A stretch of 64,000 bases of DNA from Liopterus haemorrhoidalis (GCA_963971575.1 OZ020611.1:177322071-177386070); one strand, 5' to 3'. Positions 32,710-43,214 are shown, numbered from the stretch's first letter. The notes: a model not told the origin generated them from the letters alone. Program-made: numbers and translations.

Positions 32710-33810
32710 ATTTTTAAAATTTGTTTAGTAATTCTAAACATATAATGATAATGTGCTCGCGGGTAATACTAGATCCATCATTTATGTTTATATTTAAAGC
32801 ATTTTCTTGAATTTATCAGTTACAACATACATTTCTTCAGTAGATTAGGTACAAGATTTATAAACTAATCAGAATTGAAAGAATTTTTAAAATCGGTTCA
32901 GAAGTTCTAAAGTTTCGATATTTTTACTGGGAATGTAATATTGGATCAATTTTAATCTCACTTACATGTCTGTCAACACGGTTGTAGATGAGCAAAACGC
33001 CATTCACTATACAAAAGCTATACAAATACGAATTTCTGAATTTTCTTATCCTATCAGTATTTTCTACTGACCCTCATAATTTGAAAGTAGGTGCACCAAT
33101 AATGTTGCTGAGGAACATAAACCCGCCAAAATTACTGGAACATGTAGTAGAGACTATGTAGTAGAGGCAACTATTATGACTAGTTGCGGTACAGAATTAT
33201 TCCCGAGTGAAGCCGGTGGGAAAGATAGTAATTCATATAATACTCAAAAAATATTTAGAGTATCGAATATGTTACTACCTCGTTCCGAGCAACACTAAAA
33301 TTACAGTATCTTTAAAGTTTGACCAATTCCAACATCTGTATTATTTATATATTTATAGTTCGTTTAAATAATTTATCCACGGTTTTCTTTAAAATTTTAA
33401 AAGAAAAACTAAAACAATTAACGAATGCTCTCGTTAAAGAACGTAAAGGAAATACTTGTGTTCAAAATTAAAAACAGAACGAAGTTGAATAGACTAAGTT
33501 TTCTAATAAAAAACGGATTAAAGTCGTCCATGGATGTAATGTGGATAAGTGAATGCGTTGTCATCACAGATGGCACTGTCTGCCTCTTGTCTTTCACTTT
33601 ACTTCTGTTTCACATACTTTAAAAAGTATTCAGCTTTTCGCTTCGATCACTGAGCAATTCTAAAATTTTAACGGAACAGGTTTCATTTAGGAAAATTTAA
33701 AAGAATCAGTTTTGATGAACTAAATACATATATATTTTAAAAAGATAAATAAATGTTTACTAATTTTATTTGATCTCACTTGATACTAATATTTACTAAT
33801 ATTTTCAATA
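32710..33810. other. No recognisable feature
   Basis: AT-rich sequence; the 65-aa frame at 33425-33622 has no motif. Confidence 0.5.
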
Positions 33811-33814
33811 TTCT

Positions 33815-34660
33815 GCACTTCGTGAAGAGTATCCTTATGTACGGAGTAGAGATCTGGGGATGGAAGGAATGGGAGATGATGTAAAGGGTACAAGAGGGAT
33901 ACATGAGATAAACATTGGGGGTAGACAGAACGGCACTAGGATACATCGGGAGAGAGGAAATGAAGATGGAAAAGCTAGGAGTTGGTGCCGGAGCGAGGGC
34001 AGTGAAATATGTGGAGAAAGGCATAAGGGAATGCTGAGAAGAAAGAATGAAGGAAGAAAAAAAGGCAAATTGTCAGCATGGGGAGAAACAAAAAAATAAG
34101 TACTTTTAGAGGTGTGGAATGGACATAAGAGAAGCAGGGATAAAAAAAGAAACGGAGGAACATATATAGTAGAAGAATTGAGAAGAAGTGATAAGGAGGT
34201 ACAGGAACAGGAAAGAACAGACAGAATAGACAAATCGCTGAGTGTGAAAAGATATAAAGAGATAAGAGTGATCGAAATACCGAAATACTTGAAAGGGAAA
34301 AAAGGAAGATCGGGGGTAGAGTCAGGAGGATAGAAAGGATGAGATGCGGCAACGAAGAGAGGAACATAAGGTACTGGGCAAATCCAGAGGAGTCTGCAGA
34401 ATGTCTGGGAGGAAGATATAAAGGAACTGATGAGTGAGAAATATGGGCTGGAGAACTGAAAGCAAGGAGGAAGGAGATCGCAGAGGGAAATCGGAAGAAG
34501 AATAAGAAGAATGAAAGGGATACTGGAGGAAGAAGAAAGAAATGAGATAAAAATATTGTAAATTATGAAATATTGTATTGTACGTTATCTTATTTTTATT
34601 TTGTTATTTGCAATGTTTAATACCTGAACGCTGCAAGGCCTAAGATAGAAGATAGAATTG
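33815..34660 (+). pseudogene. Non-LTR retrotransposon C-terminal region
   Basis: Frames read LMYGVEIWGWKEWE, RVQEGYMR, LGVDRTALGYIGREEMKMEK and GARAVKYVEK. This resembles the C-terminal region of some insect non-LTR RTs (YGxEIWGW, RVQExYxRWxLGLDxxTPGYxVREExxxxKL). It is purine-rich, with a stop soon after. Long minus-strand open frames here are low-complexity shadows. The 3' part contains GAACGCTGCAAGGCCTAAGA and may be the untranslated end. Confidence 0.65.
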
Positions 34661-34854
34661 TACGGCCCAATTTTATAAAGAACAGTTAGGAGTAACACTT
34701 TCACTTGCGACTCTAACTGATGTTTACAGAACCAATGAAGGAAAAAACAATTTTCTCACGACCGAGTGTAAAACGGACTTTATGTACCTAGTTAATATTT
34801 GATATTATGCTTTATTTGATATTATAAGGAGCAGAACTAAACAGATCATGAGAA

Positions 34855-35182
34855 TATGAAAATGAAAGTTCTTCGATCAATAGGTGTTTTTCTGGGAAAC
34901 AAAAAGACCAGGAAATTTATTTACAAATCCTGTGATATCCAAGACGCAGTCAAGTGGACGCAGAGAAGAAAGAAAGAATGGAGCGAATATATACTGTGAA
35001 TGGGAGAACGAAGACAAGCATACATTTGTAAAAATGGACGACCGACTGGAAGAAGACCCCAGGGACGACCGCCCAAGAGGTGGGCATAAAGCTGGTTATC
35101 CTCATCAGCAGAATAAGCCCGGAAAATTGGAAGGAAATTCATATACATTAGTAGGAGAAAAAGAAGAAGAGGATACGTGAAA
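34855..35182 (+). pseudogene. RTE-like C-terminal fragment
   Basis: Frames give CDIQDAVKWTQRRKKEW, GRPTGRRPQGRPPKRWA, and after a stop SWLSSSAE/ISPENWKEIHIH, then a (GAA)n-type tail. RRPxGRPPKRW is the usual C-terminal signature of RTE-like retrotransposons. Only about 100 residues remain, with at least one frameshift and one stop. Confidence 0.65.
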
Positions 35183-35189
35183 GGAGAGT

Positions 35190-36120
35190 TTCTGATTCTT
35201 TGGAATGGTTTTTCCACATTTTTTTGTGTCCTGAGGCTTGGTGTGTTTTGAAAGGGCTCATCTCTGAGCCTCCACTTCCAATCATGCGGAGAATAGGGCA
35301 ATAGTTTTCAATGTTATGGCGATAATATAAAAGCTTTTCTCGTTTTCAAATTAAGATCTAACTACATTGAATTTTTTCATTAAAACAAAACTACATTAAA
35401 AAATAAAAATGTCAGAAAATCTGAGATGAGTCTTTTTCGAAATCTATTCAAGTTACTTTATTTATTATTATTAATTAAACTTAAATTCCCTTCCTGTTGT
35501 CTGTGATAAAATTTTCATATAGCTTCTGAATGCAACCCTGTGTTCGTAAGGTATACAAGGGGTTGGTATTACGTGTCTTAGCTTGTAGAGCGGTCACTTC
35601 AAAGCGTTTGTCACGACAGAGAGTTAATGGCCGGACCCTCTGAGGGGATCTCGCACTTTAGATCAGCTATTGCCTGTGCTACACTGCACTTAATACCCCC
35701 AAAAAACAATTCCTTCACTTACTAAGAAAGATATCAACACTTACAGTGTCCAGTGTAATGGTAATAGATTATTGGCTAACAAAAAACTTTATCTAAATAA
35801 CTATAAAAGTAACTACAGTAAATTGTTTGTTGTTTTTAGGGTTTCATAGATATGATTAAGAAACTCTTATACCATATCGTCACTCATGAACATATCTGTG
35901 TGTATCAGTGCTTTCAAATGATTTTGTCTACGCGACACATTCAAAAAATGACAAACCCGACAGACCAATAAAAATAAATTATTTAAAAATGATGAAAACA
36001 AAACAATATACTGAATTCTATAATTATTTTTAATGATTCGTTTCAATTTATTTTTATAAATCAATGATTTGTCGCATACAGTATCGAATTTTCAATACTT
36101 CAAAAAGCGCCAGATAAAAG
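35190..36120. other. Unassigned; contains a family R end
   Basis: At 35837-35886 TTTTTAGGGTTTCATAGATA matches the family R 3' end, minus-oriented. Around 35555-35650 there is a weak tRNA-like patch (TAGCTTGTAGAGCGG). Nothing else is recognised. Confidence 0.35.
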
Positions 36121-36124
36121 CAGG

Positions 36125-36345
36125 ATGCAGGCATCAAAAATGAAATTTTTGAATGCCGTGAAAGAATATAACGATCATATTCGCAACGAAGATCTACGAA
36201 GGGGTGAGTTGAGCATCTCTCCCATCCTCCAATTTCTTGTTTTGTGTCGATTTTTTACAATTGATGTCCAGAAATTGGCTATTCAAGAGTTGGTCACCCG
36301 AAATATAAGACAGGTTGTAACTCGTTTGTGACAAAATATTGCTCA
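36125..36345 (+). pseudogene. Possible Harbinger-like nuclease fragment
   Basis: The 68-aa frame contains LSISPILQFLVLCRFF, similar to the LSPxxQLLIALRFYATG segment of PIF/Harbinger transposases, and then LVTRNIRQVVTRL, in the place of GVSQxTVSRxVxRV. The catalytic DDE is absent. The similarity is short, so this stays tentative. Confidence 0.4.
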
Positions 36346-36379
36346 TTTTATATTACACGAGTTTTTTCTCTTGATAAAT

Positions 36380-37224
36380 ACCTTCATATAGCAGCTGTTT
36401 TCATTGATTTAAAAAGGGCTTTTGAAACGATTAACAGACAATTGCTATTAAATAAATTAAAATTATATGGTGTACAAGGTGGAGCCTTTGCAGTGGATAG
36501 CCAATTACTTATAGGGGCACAAACAAGCCGTAGTTTGGAATGGGATTAGTTCTGAACTGTTACTGAATAATCTTGGAGTGGCACAAGGGAGTGTATTAAG
36601 GCCATTATTATTCCTTTGTTACATAAATGACATTGCTAATTGTTTAAAAACTGCAATAGTAAACTTTTTGATACACTAATTTATGTAGCAGGTGAAGTAC
36701 CCTTCGAACATCTTTAGGGTAATATATACATCTTTAGGAGAATATGGAACTGGCTGCAATTAATTTTTATATGATAAGAAACAAATTAAAAATAAATGTA
36801 GGGAAAACCAAAGCTATAATCCTTGGTTCCCAATTACACGAAGTGCATCTTTCAGGACTGTCATTAAAATTGAAAGACGAACCTATAGAAATAGTAAATG
36901 AAGTGAAGTACTTGGGTGTAATTTTAGATAACAAGCTGAAATTTAGTAATTATGTAGATTATTTAATTGAAAAAATATCTAAGAAAATAGGAGTATTACG
37001 TAGAATTTCAAAAAATTTAAGCTTGTTCTCCAAAATTCTTGTATACAATACTATTATACTGCCTAATTTCAGCTATTGTAATACTGTACTATTTCTTTGT
37101 AACGATAAAAGCATTAGTAAACTTCAGATACACCAAAATCGTGCCATGTGTATCATACTGGGTTGTAGTAGATACACTGCCATACACTTTATGTTGGAGT
37201 GTCTTGATTGGCTTAGTATTAGAC
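36380..37224 (+). pseudogene. Jockey-like RT, first exposed segment
   Basis: It reads motif A VFIDLKRAFETINR, LLLNKLKLYGVQGG, motif B GVAQGSVLRPLLF (another frame), then from 36744 KINVGKTKAIILG, VKYLGVILDNKLKF, KIGVLRRISKNLSLFSK, LPNFSYCNTVLF and LQIHQNRAMCIILGCSRYT. Motif C FADD is replaced by a damaged FDTLIYVAG stretch. Several frame changes precede 36744. The segment ends at WLSIR, where the hAT target site TATTAGAC lies. Confidence 0.8.
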
Positions 37225-37296
37225 CAGTGTTTCCCAACATTTTTCTCATCGCGAACCCCTTATAAAATCCGAACGAATTTGGCGAACCCCCTATGT

Positions 37297-37455
37297 CAGT
37301 GTTTCTCAAACTTTCTAAGTTCGCGGCACTCTTTTGACGTGTAAACATTTTTTTGAGGCACAGCTATGAGTTATTGAATATAGGTTTAATTGGAAAATTG
37401 TAAAATTTCGCAGCACACTCCTAAAATTTCACGGCACACCGGTTGGGAAACACTG
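37297..37455. mobile_element. Small hAT MITE inside the hAT, 159 bp
   Basis: Ends CAGTGTTTCTCAAAC and GGTTGGGAAACACTG are inverted repeats. CCCTATGT (37289-37296) and CTCTATGT (37456-37463) are its 8-bp target duplication with one mismatch. It has no coding sequence. Confidence 0.85.
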
Positions 37456-37638
37456 CTCTATGTAGTCGTTAATGACAGGGGAAAAAAAACAATAAAATTT
37501 GGTAGAACATTTATTTTCCATATTTTCCATGTACAAACATTAATAAGACTAAAATGATAGCTATAAAAAATGAATACAAAATCAATTCAACAAACCAACT
37601 GATTCTTAGTTAAGCATACGTTAAATTTGAAAAAAGTC

Positions 37639-37880
37639 TTAATGGGATATTTGTGGCTGTTTGATGGAACAAAGCAATTCAAAGTTTGGCTCAATATCCG
37701 ACAATTTCAGTCTTAGATCAGGTTCTGCATTTAACCTGTTTCTGTATTTATCTTTCAGATAAGTATATGTTGAAAATCCTTTTTCACATATATATGTTGT
37801 GCAAAAGGGTAATAGAACTTTAATGGCTTTTTTTGACAGAACAGGATATTCATTTTTAATTTGTTTTTTTGCGTTTAATT
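37639..37880 (-). pseudogene. hAT transposase C-terminus
   Basis: The minus strand reads EYPVLSKKAIKVLLPFCTTY, ICEKGFSTYTYLKDKYRNRL, NAEPDLRLKLSDIEPNF and a QPQISH end before TAA (37639-37641). This is the C-terminal dimerisation segment of a ZBED5/FAM200-type hAT transposase. Its length, about 75 residues, covers a small part of the expected 600. It sits in the remaining right half of the hAT. Confidence 0.8.
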
Positions 37881-37971
37881 TCTTTGGCGATTTAAAATTC
37901 CGCCATTACAATATTATTTTCGCGACCCCCAGGGGTTCGCGAACCATCGCTTGGAAAACGATGTATTAGAC

Positions 37972-38142
37972 AAAGTATTAAATACAATGTATTAACTTTT
38001 ATCTATAGATTGGAAAAAAGGTTATTGCTGGACTACCTGACAGATGGCATTGTTCGCGGAAGTGATGTGCATAAATATAACACGGGAGCGAGAACTAACC
38101 TGCGCATTACTAAAAAAGCTAAAGTAGCTACCTTGAGCAATG
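37972..38142 (+). pseudogene. Jockey-like RT, second exposed segment
   Basis: The frame continues QSIKYNVLTFIYR, LLLDYLTDGIVRGSDVHKYN, TGARTNLRITKKAKVATLSN. The HxYNTR...LR segment is typical of Jockey ORF2 C-termini. It ends at the TGAGCAATG target of the next insertion. Confidence 0.75.
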
Positions 38143-38738
38143 TACAGAGTGATCCAAAATGATTCCAAGCCTCATCTGTCATAAATGTTACATTTAAAAT
38201 ATTGTCATCTTTAATAGTGTCGTTAAACCAGTTGCAATATTGCATTATTCGTTCGTAATCTATCGGTAATAATTGATGAACAGCTGTAACCTTGTAGGGA
38301 TGCAGGTCCATCTTATGAATTAAAGCTCTTCTAGCTGTACCATATGATAAACCTACAACAGTGATTACACTTTTTAATAAAAAAGAGAGATGTTTACAGG
38401 GTAAGTTTCATACCTGATTGTGCCGATAGTTTACGAATAGATTTGTTTGGACTTGCTTCCATTCTATTTTGAACATCCTCAACCACTTCGTCGGTTAAAA
38501 CAGATGGTCGTCCAGGTGATTTTCCTTTACAAATGCAACTTCTCTCTTCAAACCGACCAACAATCCTTTCCTTGTGTTCAGCGAAAACTTTGTACGAGAC
38601 ATTATGCTCTGGAAACTGTTGATTGTACTGCTCTCGACAAAGTTGTAAAGAATACTTCCAAGAACCATCTTCCTGTCGAATACCACTGCGATAATAAGCT
38701 TTCAAAATAAAAGCATTTTGTTCATTTGAAAAAACCAT
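38143..38738 (-). pseudogene. Truncated DUF4817/DDE_3-like transposase with an intron
   Basis: Exon 1 (38414-38738) starts MVFSNEQNAFILKAYYRSG and continues CREQYNQQFPEHNVSYKVF, GRPSVLTDEVVEDVQNRMEA and SIRKLSAQSG: the N-terminal helix-turn-helix of arthropod IS630/Tc1-like transposases. A GTATG...TTGTAG segment at 38353-38413 (61 bp) fits an intron. Exon 2 then reads LSYGTARRALIHKMDLHPYK, VTAVHQLLPIDYERIMQYCN and FMTDEAW, with the first catalytic D. Sequence ends there at the TIR; the rest of the catalytic domain is missing. Confidence 0.75.
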
Positions 38739-39045
38739 GATGATATTGGTATAACCTATAAATAGAAATAATACGTACAGATTATAAACTTCATTATATT
38801 TAAATAATAAACTTACCTCACAACAAAACTATCCAAAACTGTAGCTCTGAAAAGAACTGTTTTATTTATGTTTATTATTCAAAGAAAGCTTGGAGAAATA
38901 TAAATACACGTCAACGAGTCACCCTTTGATCAACCATTATGATTTTATGCAAATCACTAACAACTTCCAACCTAATATCGTGAAATGCACTCAAATCTAT
39001 GCCGGGAAATTTAAACTGTCCTCAATCATTTTGGATCACTCTGTA
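38143..39045 (-). mobile_element. DDE transposon with 22-bp TIRs and a 9-bp direct repeat
   Basis: Both ends carry TACAGAGTGATCCAAAATGA (identical over 22 bp). TGAGCAATG flanks it at 38134-38142 and 39048-39056, with two extra bases (TA) on the right. Transposase coding runs on the minus strand and stops abruptly at the left TIR, so the catalytic end was deleted. Confidence 0.8.
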
Positions 39046-39047
39046 TA

Positions 39048-39375
39048 TGAGCAATGTATTTGACAGAGGCTTGGTACTGCATAATGATTTGCCTACCGAA
39101 ATTAAAAGTAGACCTTTTAATATGTATAAAAGTATGCTTAGGAATTATCTAAAAAATGACGGTGGGTAGATCGATATTTTGTATTGTTATTTTCAAGTGT
39201 ATGATTGAGCATACTTTTTTAGGTTTATTGTTTGTTTAAAAATTGGATATGTTATGATGTTATATGATTATGTTATATGAGTTTAGTTATTAAGTTTTGT
39301 TTTTGCGATATTTGTAAATTAATGTATTTTCTATTCAGCCATGGGCTCTAGTAAATAAAATTATTATTATTATTA
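39048..39375 (+). pseudogene. Jockey-like RT C-terminus and 3' end
   Basis: After the transposon the host frame resumes with SNVFDRGLVLHNDLPTEIKS, FNMYKSMLRNYLKND and a stop. An untranslated part follows, ending CCATGGGCTCTAGTAAATAA and (ATT)n. This is the usual Jockey-type end (NxLPxxIK...FKxxLKxxL). Confidence 0.75.
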
Positions 39376-39379
39376 TTAG

Positions 39380-40070
39380 AGTAAACAATAGTTTGATTTT
39401 TTTTTTTTTGCTGAATTCTGCTGCATATTTTTTGTTGATGAGGTCTATATATGATTCAGTGTTTGAGTTCATATATTATTCAAGCAACATGATATAATGC
39501 GTCACATTACTCGTCATAGTGACCACTTGTATTAAAATTACAGTCAAGCTTTTTCCAATTAGAGTAGGTTTCAAGTTAATGAGTGAAAATATATTTATAA
39601 TTAAAATGAAAGGCTTGTCTGCGTAACATTATACGTTTATAATGTAATGTCTGTGCCTTTGCACTTTGTGTTTGGGTACAATTAGTATCGCATATACATC
39701 CTATTATACATCTCTCACTTCGCATGTTCGTCACTTCTTAACGCTCTGTAATCTTATACCTACAACGAATACATCTAAAAGTTAAACAGTTAAAAGTTAC
39801 ATTTGATTCTTTTATTTTGCATGAAAGTTAGTGGAGAATTCTGCGTCTGAAACAATATAAGATATTTCTCATATGCAACTTGTGAGACTATTGTGCCAAT
39901 GTTAGAGTTTTTAAATGATTTTAATGATTTTGTAATATGAATTGAAGACCTAAGTGGATAAAGCAGTTATGTCACAAATTTTAAATTCCGAGTAAATCTA
40001 AATAATGCTTTTTGAATTGGATTTTTTTTTTATTTTCTTGTTTAACGAATGGCTAGCCTAGACGGCTCCG
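39380..40070. other. No recognisable feature
   Basis: AT-rich DNA without open frames of note. Confidence 0.5.
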
Positions 40071-40074
40071 TGAA

Positions 40075-40740
40075 GTTAGCAGTCCACTGAAAGCACTAAC
40101 GAAAATTCGTCGGCCATCCGTTAGTGCTTCGTTAGTGCCTGTTAGTGCTTCATAAAATATCGTATCCACCCTAACCGTTTTCAAAATGGACTGCTAACTT
40201 CACGCTTCGTTGGAAGCACTAACAAAAATTCTTCGGCCATCCGTTAGTGCCTCGTTAGTGCCTGTTAATACTTCATTAAAATCGGAATCCACCCTAACCG
40301 TTTTTGAGAAATTTAGCATTTAAAAAAATAAGCGTGCGGTTAGCAGTCCACTGAAAGCACTAACGAAAATTCGTCGGCCATTCGTTAGTGCCTCGTTAGT
40401 GCCTGTTAGTGCTTCATTAAAATTTGAAGCCACCCTAACTGTTTTTCAGATATTGAGCATTCAAAAAATAAGCGTGAAGTTAGCAGTCCACTGAAAGCAC
40501 TAACGAAAATTCATCGGCCATCCGTTAGTGCCTCGTTAGTGCCTGTTAGTGCTTCATTAAAATTTGAAGCCACCCTAACCGTTTTTGAGAAATTGAGCTT
40601 TCAAAAAATCGACCGTGAAGTTAGCAGTCCACTAAAAGCACTAACGAAAATTCGTCAGCCATCCGTTAGTGCCTGTTAGTGCTTCATTAACATTTGAAGC
40701 CACCCAAACCGTTTTTGAGAAATTGAGCTTTCAAAATAAT
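40075..40740 (+). repeat. Satellite of about 140-bp units, five copies
   Basis: Units start GTTAGCAGTCCACTGAAAGC at about 40075, 40339, 40479 and 40620; the second unit near 40195 is rearranged and carries that start in reverse complement (GGACTGCTAACTTCACGC). Each unit has AGCACTAACGAAAATTCG, two or three CGTTAGTGC words in the opposite sense, CTTCATTAAAAT and CCACCCTAACCGTTTTTGAG. AGCACTAACG and CGTTAGTGCT can pair, so each unit can form a hairpin. Confidence 0.9.
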
Positions 40741-40744
40741 AAGT

Positions 40745-41590
40745 ATAATATATCATTATTTTACTTTAAAAATAAGATTTGTGTCTATACCACCTTCATC
40801 CACTAATCCTGAAATCAAAAGAGTTATGTTGTCATGAATAAAAGAATCACGTAACTTGCAAAGTCATTTACTTTACAATGCAAAATTTAAGTTTAATCAA
40901 TTCAAAATTTATACATAGGAAAGTTACAATGACTTCCTCTTTTTCTTTTGATTTTCAAGATTTTCCTCCACAATGTTTTTGTTGAACCATCTGTACCCTT
41001 CATAAACATATTTTATTTGCTCCTTCAAATTTTTCAATAGTTAAACCAGCTATCTTTTCTGTAAACAAAATCCTTTTTAATTTCACAGGATCCTTTTTTT
41101 TTCTCATATCAACTTCCAAAAAAGATGCAAAGACATCTATAGTTGTTTTATAAAAATAAAAACTATTTCACTCTGATCCATTTAACATATTCACGGTAGA
41201 TTTTTGTGTTTAATGAATTTGTTTGCATTTTAAATAAATTAAATTTTCACGTTATGTAACCATATGTTATGTTACCATAACATCTTTATCCACTCACAAA
41301 TGGCCGCGGCGTCAAGACTTCGGCCAAGGGTGGAAAACCAATAGTCAGGCAGTAACTGTTGCAATTAGCCAAGGCCGTATGGTAGTTGGTAGATCGGTGA
41401 TTTCCCGTGATTCCAAATAATATAGGAGCAGAGCTCGTAACCTGCTCATAAGCAGAGCTTTCAAATATCACTTTTCTATAGGTACAACTGCTGTGTACAG
41501 TTCCAGTACGCCGATTTTGACTCGTTTTTGTTTTGTGGTTCGATAAAGGAAATATATTGACAAAATTTAACAGTTATTATTTAAATGTTA
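40745..41590. other. Unassigned
   Basis: AT-rich, then a less AT-rich part at 41290-41470 (GGCCGCGGCGTCAAGACTTC). I do not recognise it; the 61-aa minus-strand frame over it has no known motif. Confidence 0.4.
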
Positions 41591-41596
41591 TTTCTT

Positions 41597-41728
41597 TCAT
41601 CATCATCATCATCATTGGCGCGACAGCTCAAGGTGAGCCTAGGCCTCCTGTTTCCAGATTTCATGTTTTCTATCTATGTACATTCAGGAGTAATATGGTC
41701 AGTATTACGTCCATTTTTAGCGTACACA
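41597..41728 (-). repeat. Non-LTR retrotransposon 3' end, copy 2
   Basis: (CAT)n followed by ATTGGCGCGACAGCTCAAGG, GAGCCTAGGCCTCCTG and CATTCAGGAGTAATATGGTC. It is the second copy of 4884-5010 in the same orientation. Confidence 0.5.
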
Positions 41729-41811
41729 GAAAGTTATTTCTTTACTTCCTTCAAATAAATATTCATAAAAATGGTGGAAAATGAAAAACAGAATGAGTAA
41801 TAATATAAATA

Positions 41812-41886
41812 CATTTCGTGCGGCTCGCGTGTATTTTACTTGTTATAAAATTTGGCTCGGAGCTGAAATGAGTTTGACACACCTGG
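41812..41886 (-). repeat. hAT terminal fragment
   Basis: On the minus strand it begins CAGGTGTGTCAAACTCATTT, very like the CAGGGGTGTCAAACTC end of many hAT elements, then CAGCTCCGAGCC. The other end was not found. Confidence 0.45.
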
Positions 41887-42043
41887 TTTTGACAAAATCT
41901 GGTTGGTCATCCCTGAATATTCCTCGCGATAAAGTGCAAACCAAAATTCTGTATCATACGTAAGCTAGAATTGAAAATAAGAAATCGCCAAATTTACATA
42001 TTTTCCAATTATTATATATATCCCAATTATTATATTATATATA

Positions 42044-43210
42044 TCAGGTCTACAAGTATGAAATGCGGATTTTTTTCAAACTTGCTGCGCAAACAGTGTG
42101 TATAGTTCAAAGTTTCAACACATATGGCGTTTTGGTAAGTTATCATTAAGTGTCAAATGCGTATAGGTTATAATTTGAAAAGTGATCATATAGTTTTGTT
42201 TTACTGTGTTAAAAATGTCAAATTTTGTGTCAAATAAAGAGCATTCGCGGACAGTTCTAATGTTTTGTTTTCATTTGAAAAAAACTGCTGCTGAATCATA
42301 CCGACTGCTTCGAGAAGTTTATGGTGAATATGCTCCATCGCAAGATGGTGACTTTGATCTTACAGACAAAGAACATGGAAAACCTCCAAAAAAATATAAA
42401 GATACAAAATTGGAAACATTGCTACAGGAAGACGATAGTTAATCACAAAAACAACTAGCAGAGCAGTTAGGCGTTAGTCAAGAAGATGTTTCCAATCGCC
42501 TACGAGAGATGGATAAGATCCAGAAAGTCGGCAGATGGGTTCCACATGCATTGAATGAGAGACAGATGGAAAAACGCAAAAACACTTGTGAAATTTTGCT
42601 TGCACGGTACAAAAGAAAGTCTTTTTTGCATCGTATCATTACTGGCGAATCGCTTTGGCGAAAAGACAATGCTCTGTACTTGGTGGGACCAAAAGGGTGT
42701 GGTCTATTATGAATTGTTAAAACCTGGTGAAACAGTTAATACCCAACGCTACCAACAACAAATGATCGAATTGAACCATTCGCTGCTCATAAAACGACCA
42801 GAATACGAAAGAAGACAGCACAAGGTAATCTTTCTTCACAATAACGCTCCATCACATAAGGCAAAAGCAGTTTGCAACACATTGGAGGCACTCAAGTGGG
42901 AAGTGCTACCCCATGCCGCTTACTCACCAGACTTAGCCCCTTCAGATTACCACTTGTTCGCATCGATGGGTCACGCACTTGCTGAGCAGCACTTTTCTTC
43001 ATATGAAAATGTAAAAGAATGGCTAGATGAATGGTTTGCGGGGAAAGGGGAAGAGTTCTACTGGCGAGGTATTCACAAATTGCCTGAAAGATGGGAAAAA
43101 TGTATAACTTCTAATGGAGCATACTTTGAATAAATAAACTTTACCTGTTCTTTTGAGTTTAATTTGTTTTATTTAAAAAAAAAATCCGCATTTCATACTT
43201 GTAGACCTGG
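42044..43210 (+). mobile_element. mariner element, complete ends
   Basis: Both ends carry CAGGTCTACAAGTATGAAAT, inverted, continuing for about 32 bp into GCGGATTTTTTT. TA lies on each side (42042-42043 and 43211-43212) within TA-rich flanks. The single transposase inside is broken. Its size, 1167 bp, is a little below the usual 1.3 kb because of internal deletions. Confidence 0.9.
42206..43133 (+). pseudogene. mariner transposase, broken
   Basis: N-terminus MSNFVSNKEHSRTVLMF with AESYRLLREVYGEYAPS; a deletion before GDFDL removes the WFxRFK part. A TAA at 42440-42442 precedes SQKQLAEQLGVSQEDVSNRL. The first catalytic site reads ITGESLW instead of TGDE, followed by a deletion of about 30 residues and a frame change. 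The second reads FLHNNAPSH, Asp to Asn. The third, SPDLAPSDYHLF, is intact with 34-residue spacing kept. C-terminus ERWEKCITSNGAYFE. It cannot transpose. Confidence 0.9.
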
Positions 43211-43214
43211 TATA

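Larger units (their letters stand above)
37225..37963 (-). mobile_element. hAT element in the RT remnant, perfect 8-bp TSD
   Basis: Ends CAGTGTTTCCCAAC and TTGGAAAACGATG are inverted repeats, with GCGAACCCC next to both. TATTAGAC occurs at 37217-37224 and 37964-37971. Removing the element and one TATTAGAC rejoins WLSIR to QSIKYNVLTFIYR in frame. A transposase end lies within, and another hAT has landed at 37297-37455. Confidence 0.9.
36350..39375 (+). mobile_element. Jockey-like retrotransposon remnant with nested insertions
   Basis: The RT starts at palm motif A (36380 on) and resumes after each insertion: 36744-37224, then 37972-38142, then 39057-39170. The 3' end is CCATGGGCTCTAGTAAATAA followed by (ATT)n at 39361-39377. 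A hAT at 37225-37963 and a DDE transposon at 38143-39045 interrupt it. No endonuclease is present. Confidence 0.8.

Noticed and set aside
33776..34367. Long overlapping minus-strand frames rich in Ser, Leu and Phe
   Set aside because: They are the antisense of a purine-rich retrotransposon remnant read on the plus strand.
40075..40740. CRISPR-like array
   Set aside because: Units of about 140 bp are contiguous with no unique spacers, and the context is eukaryotic transposon DNA.
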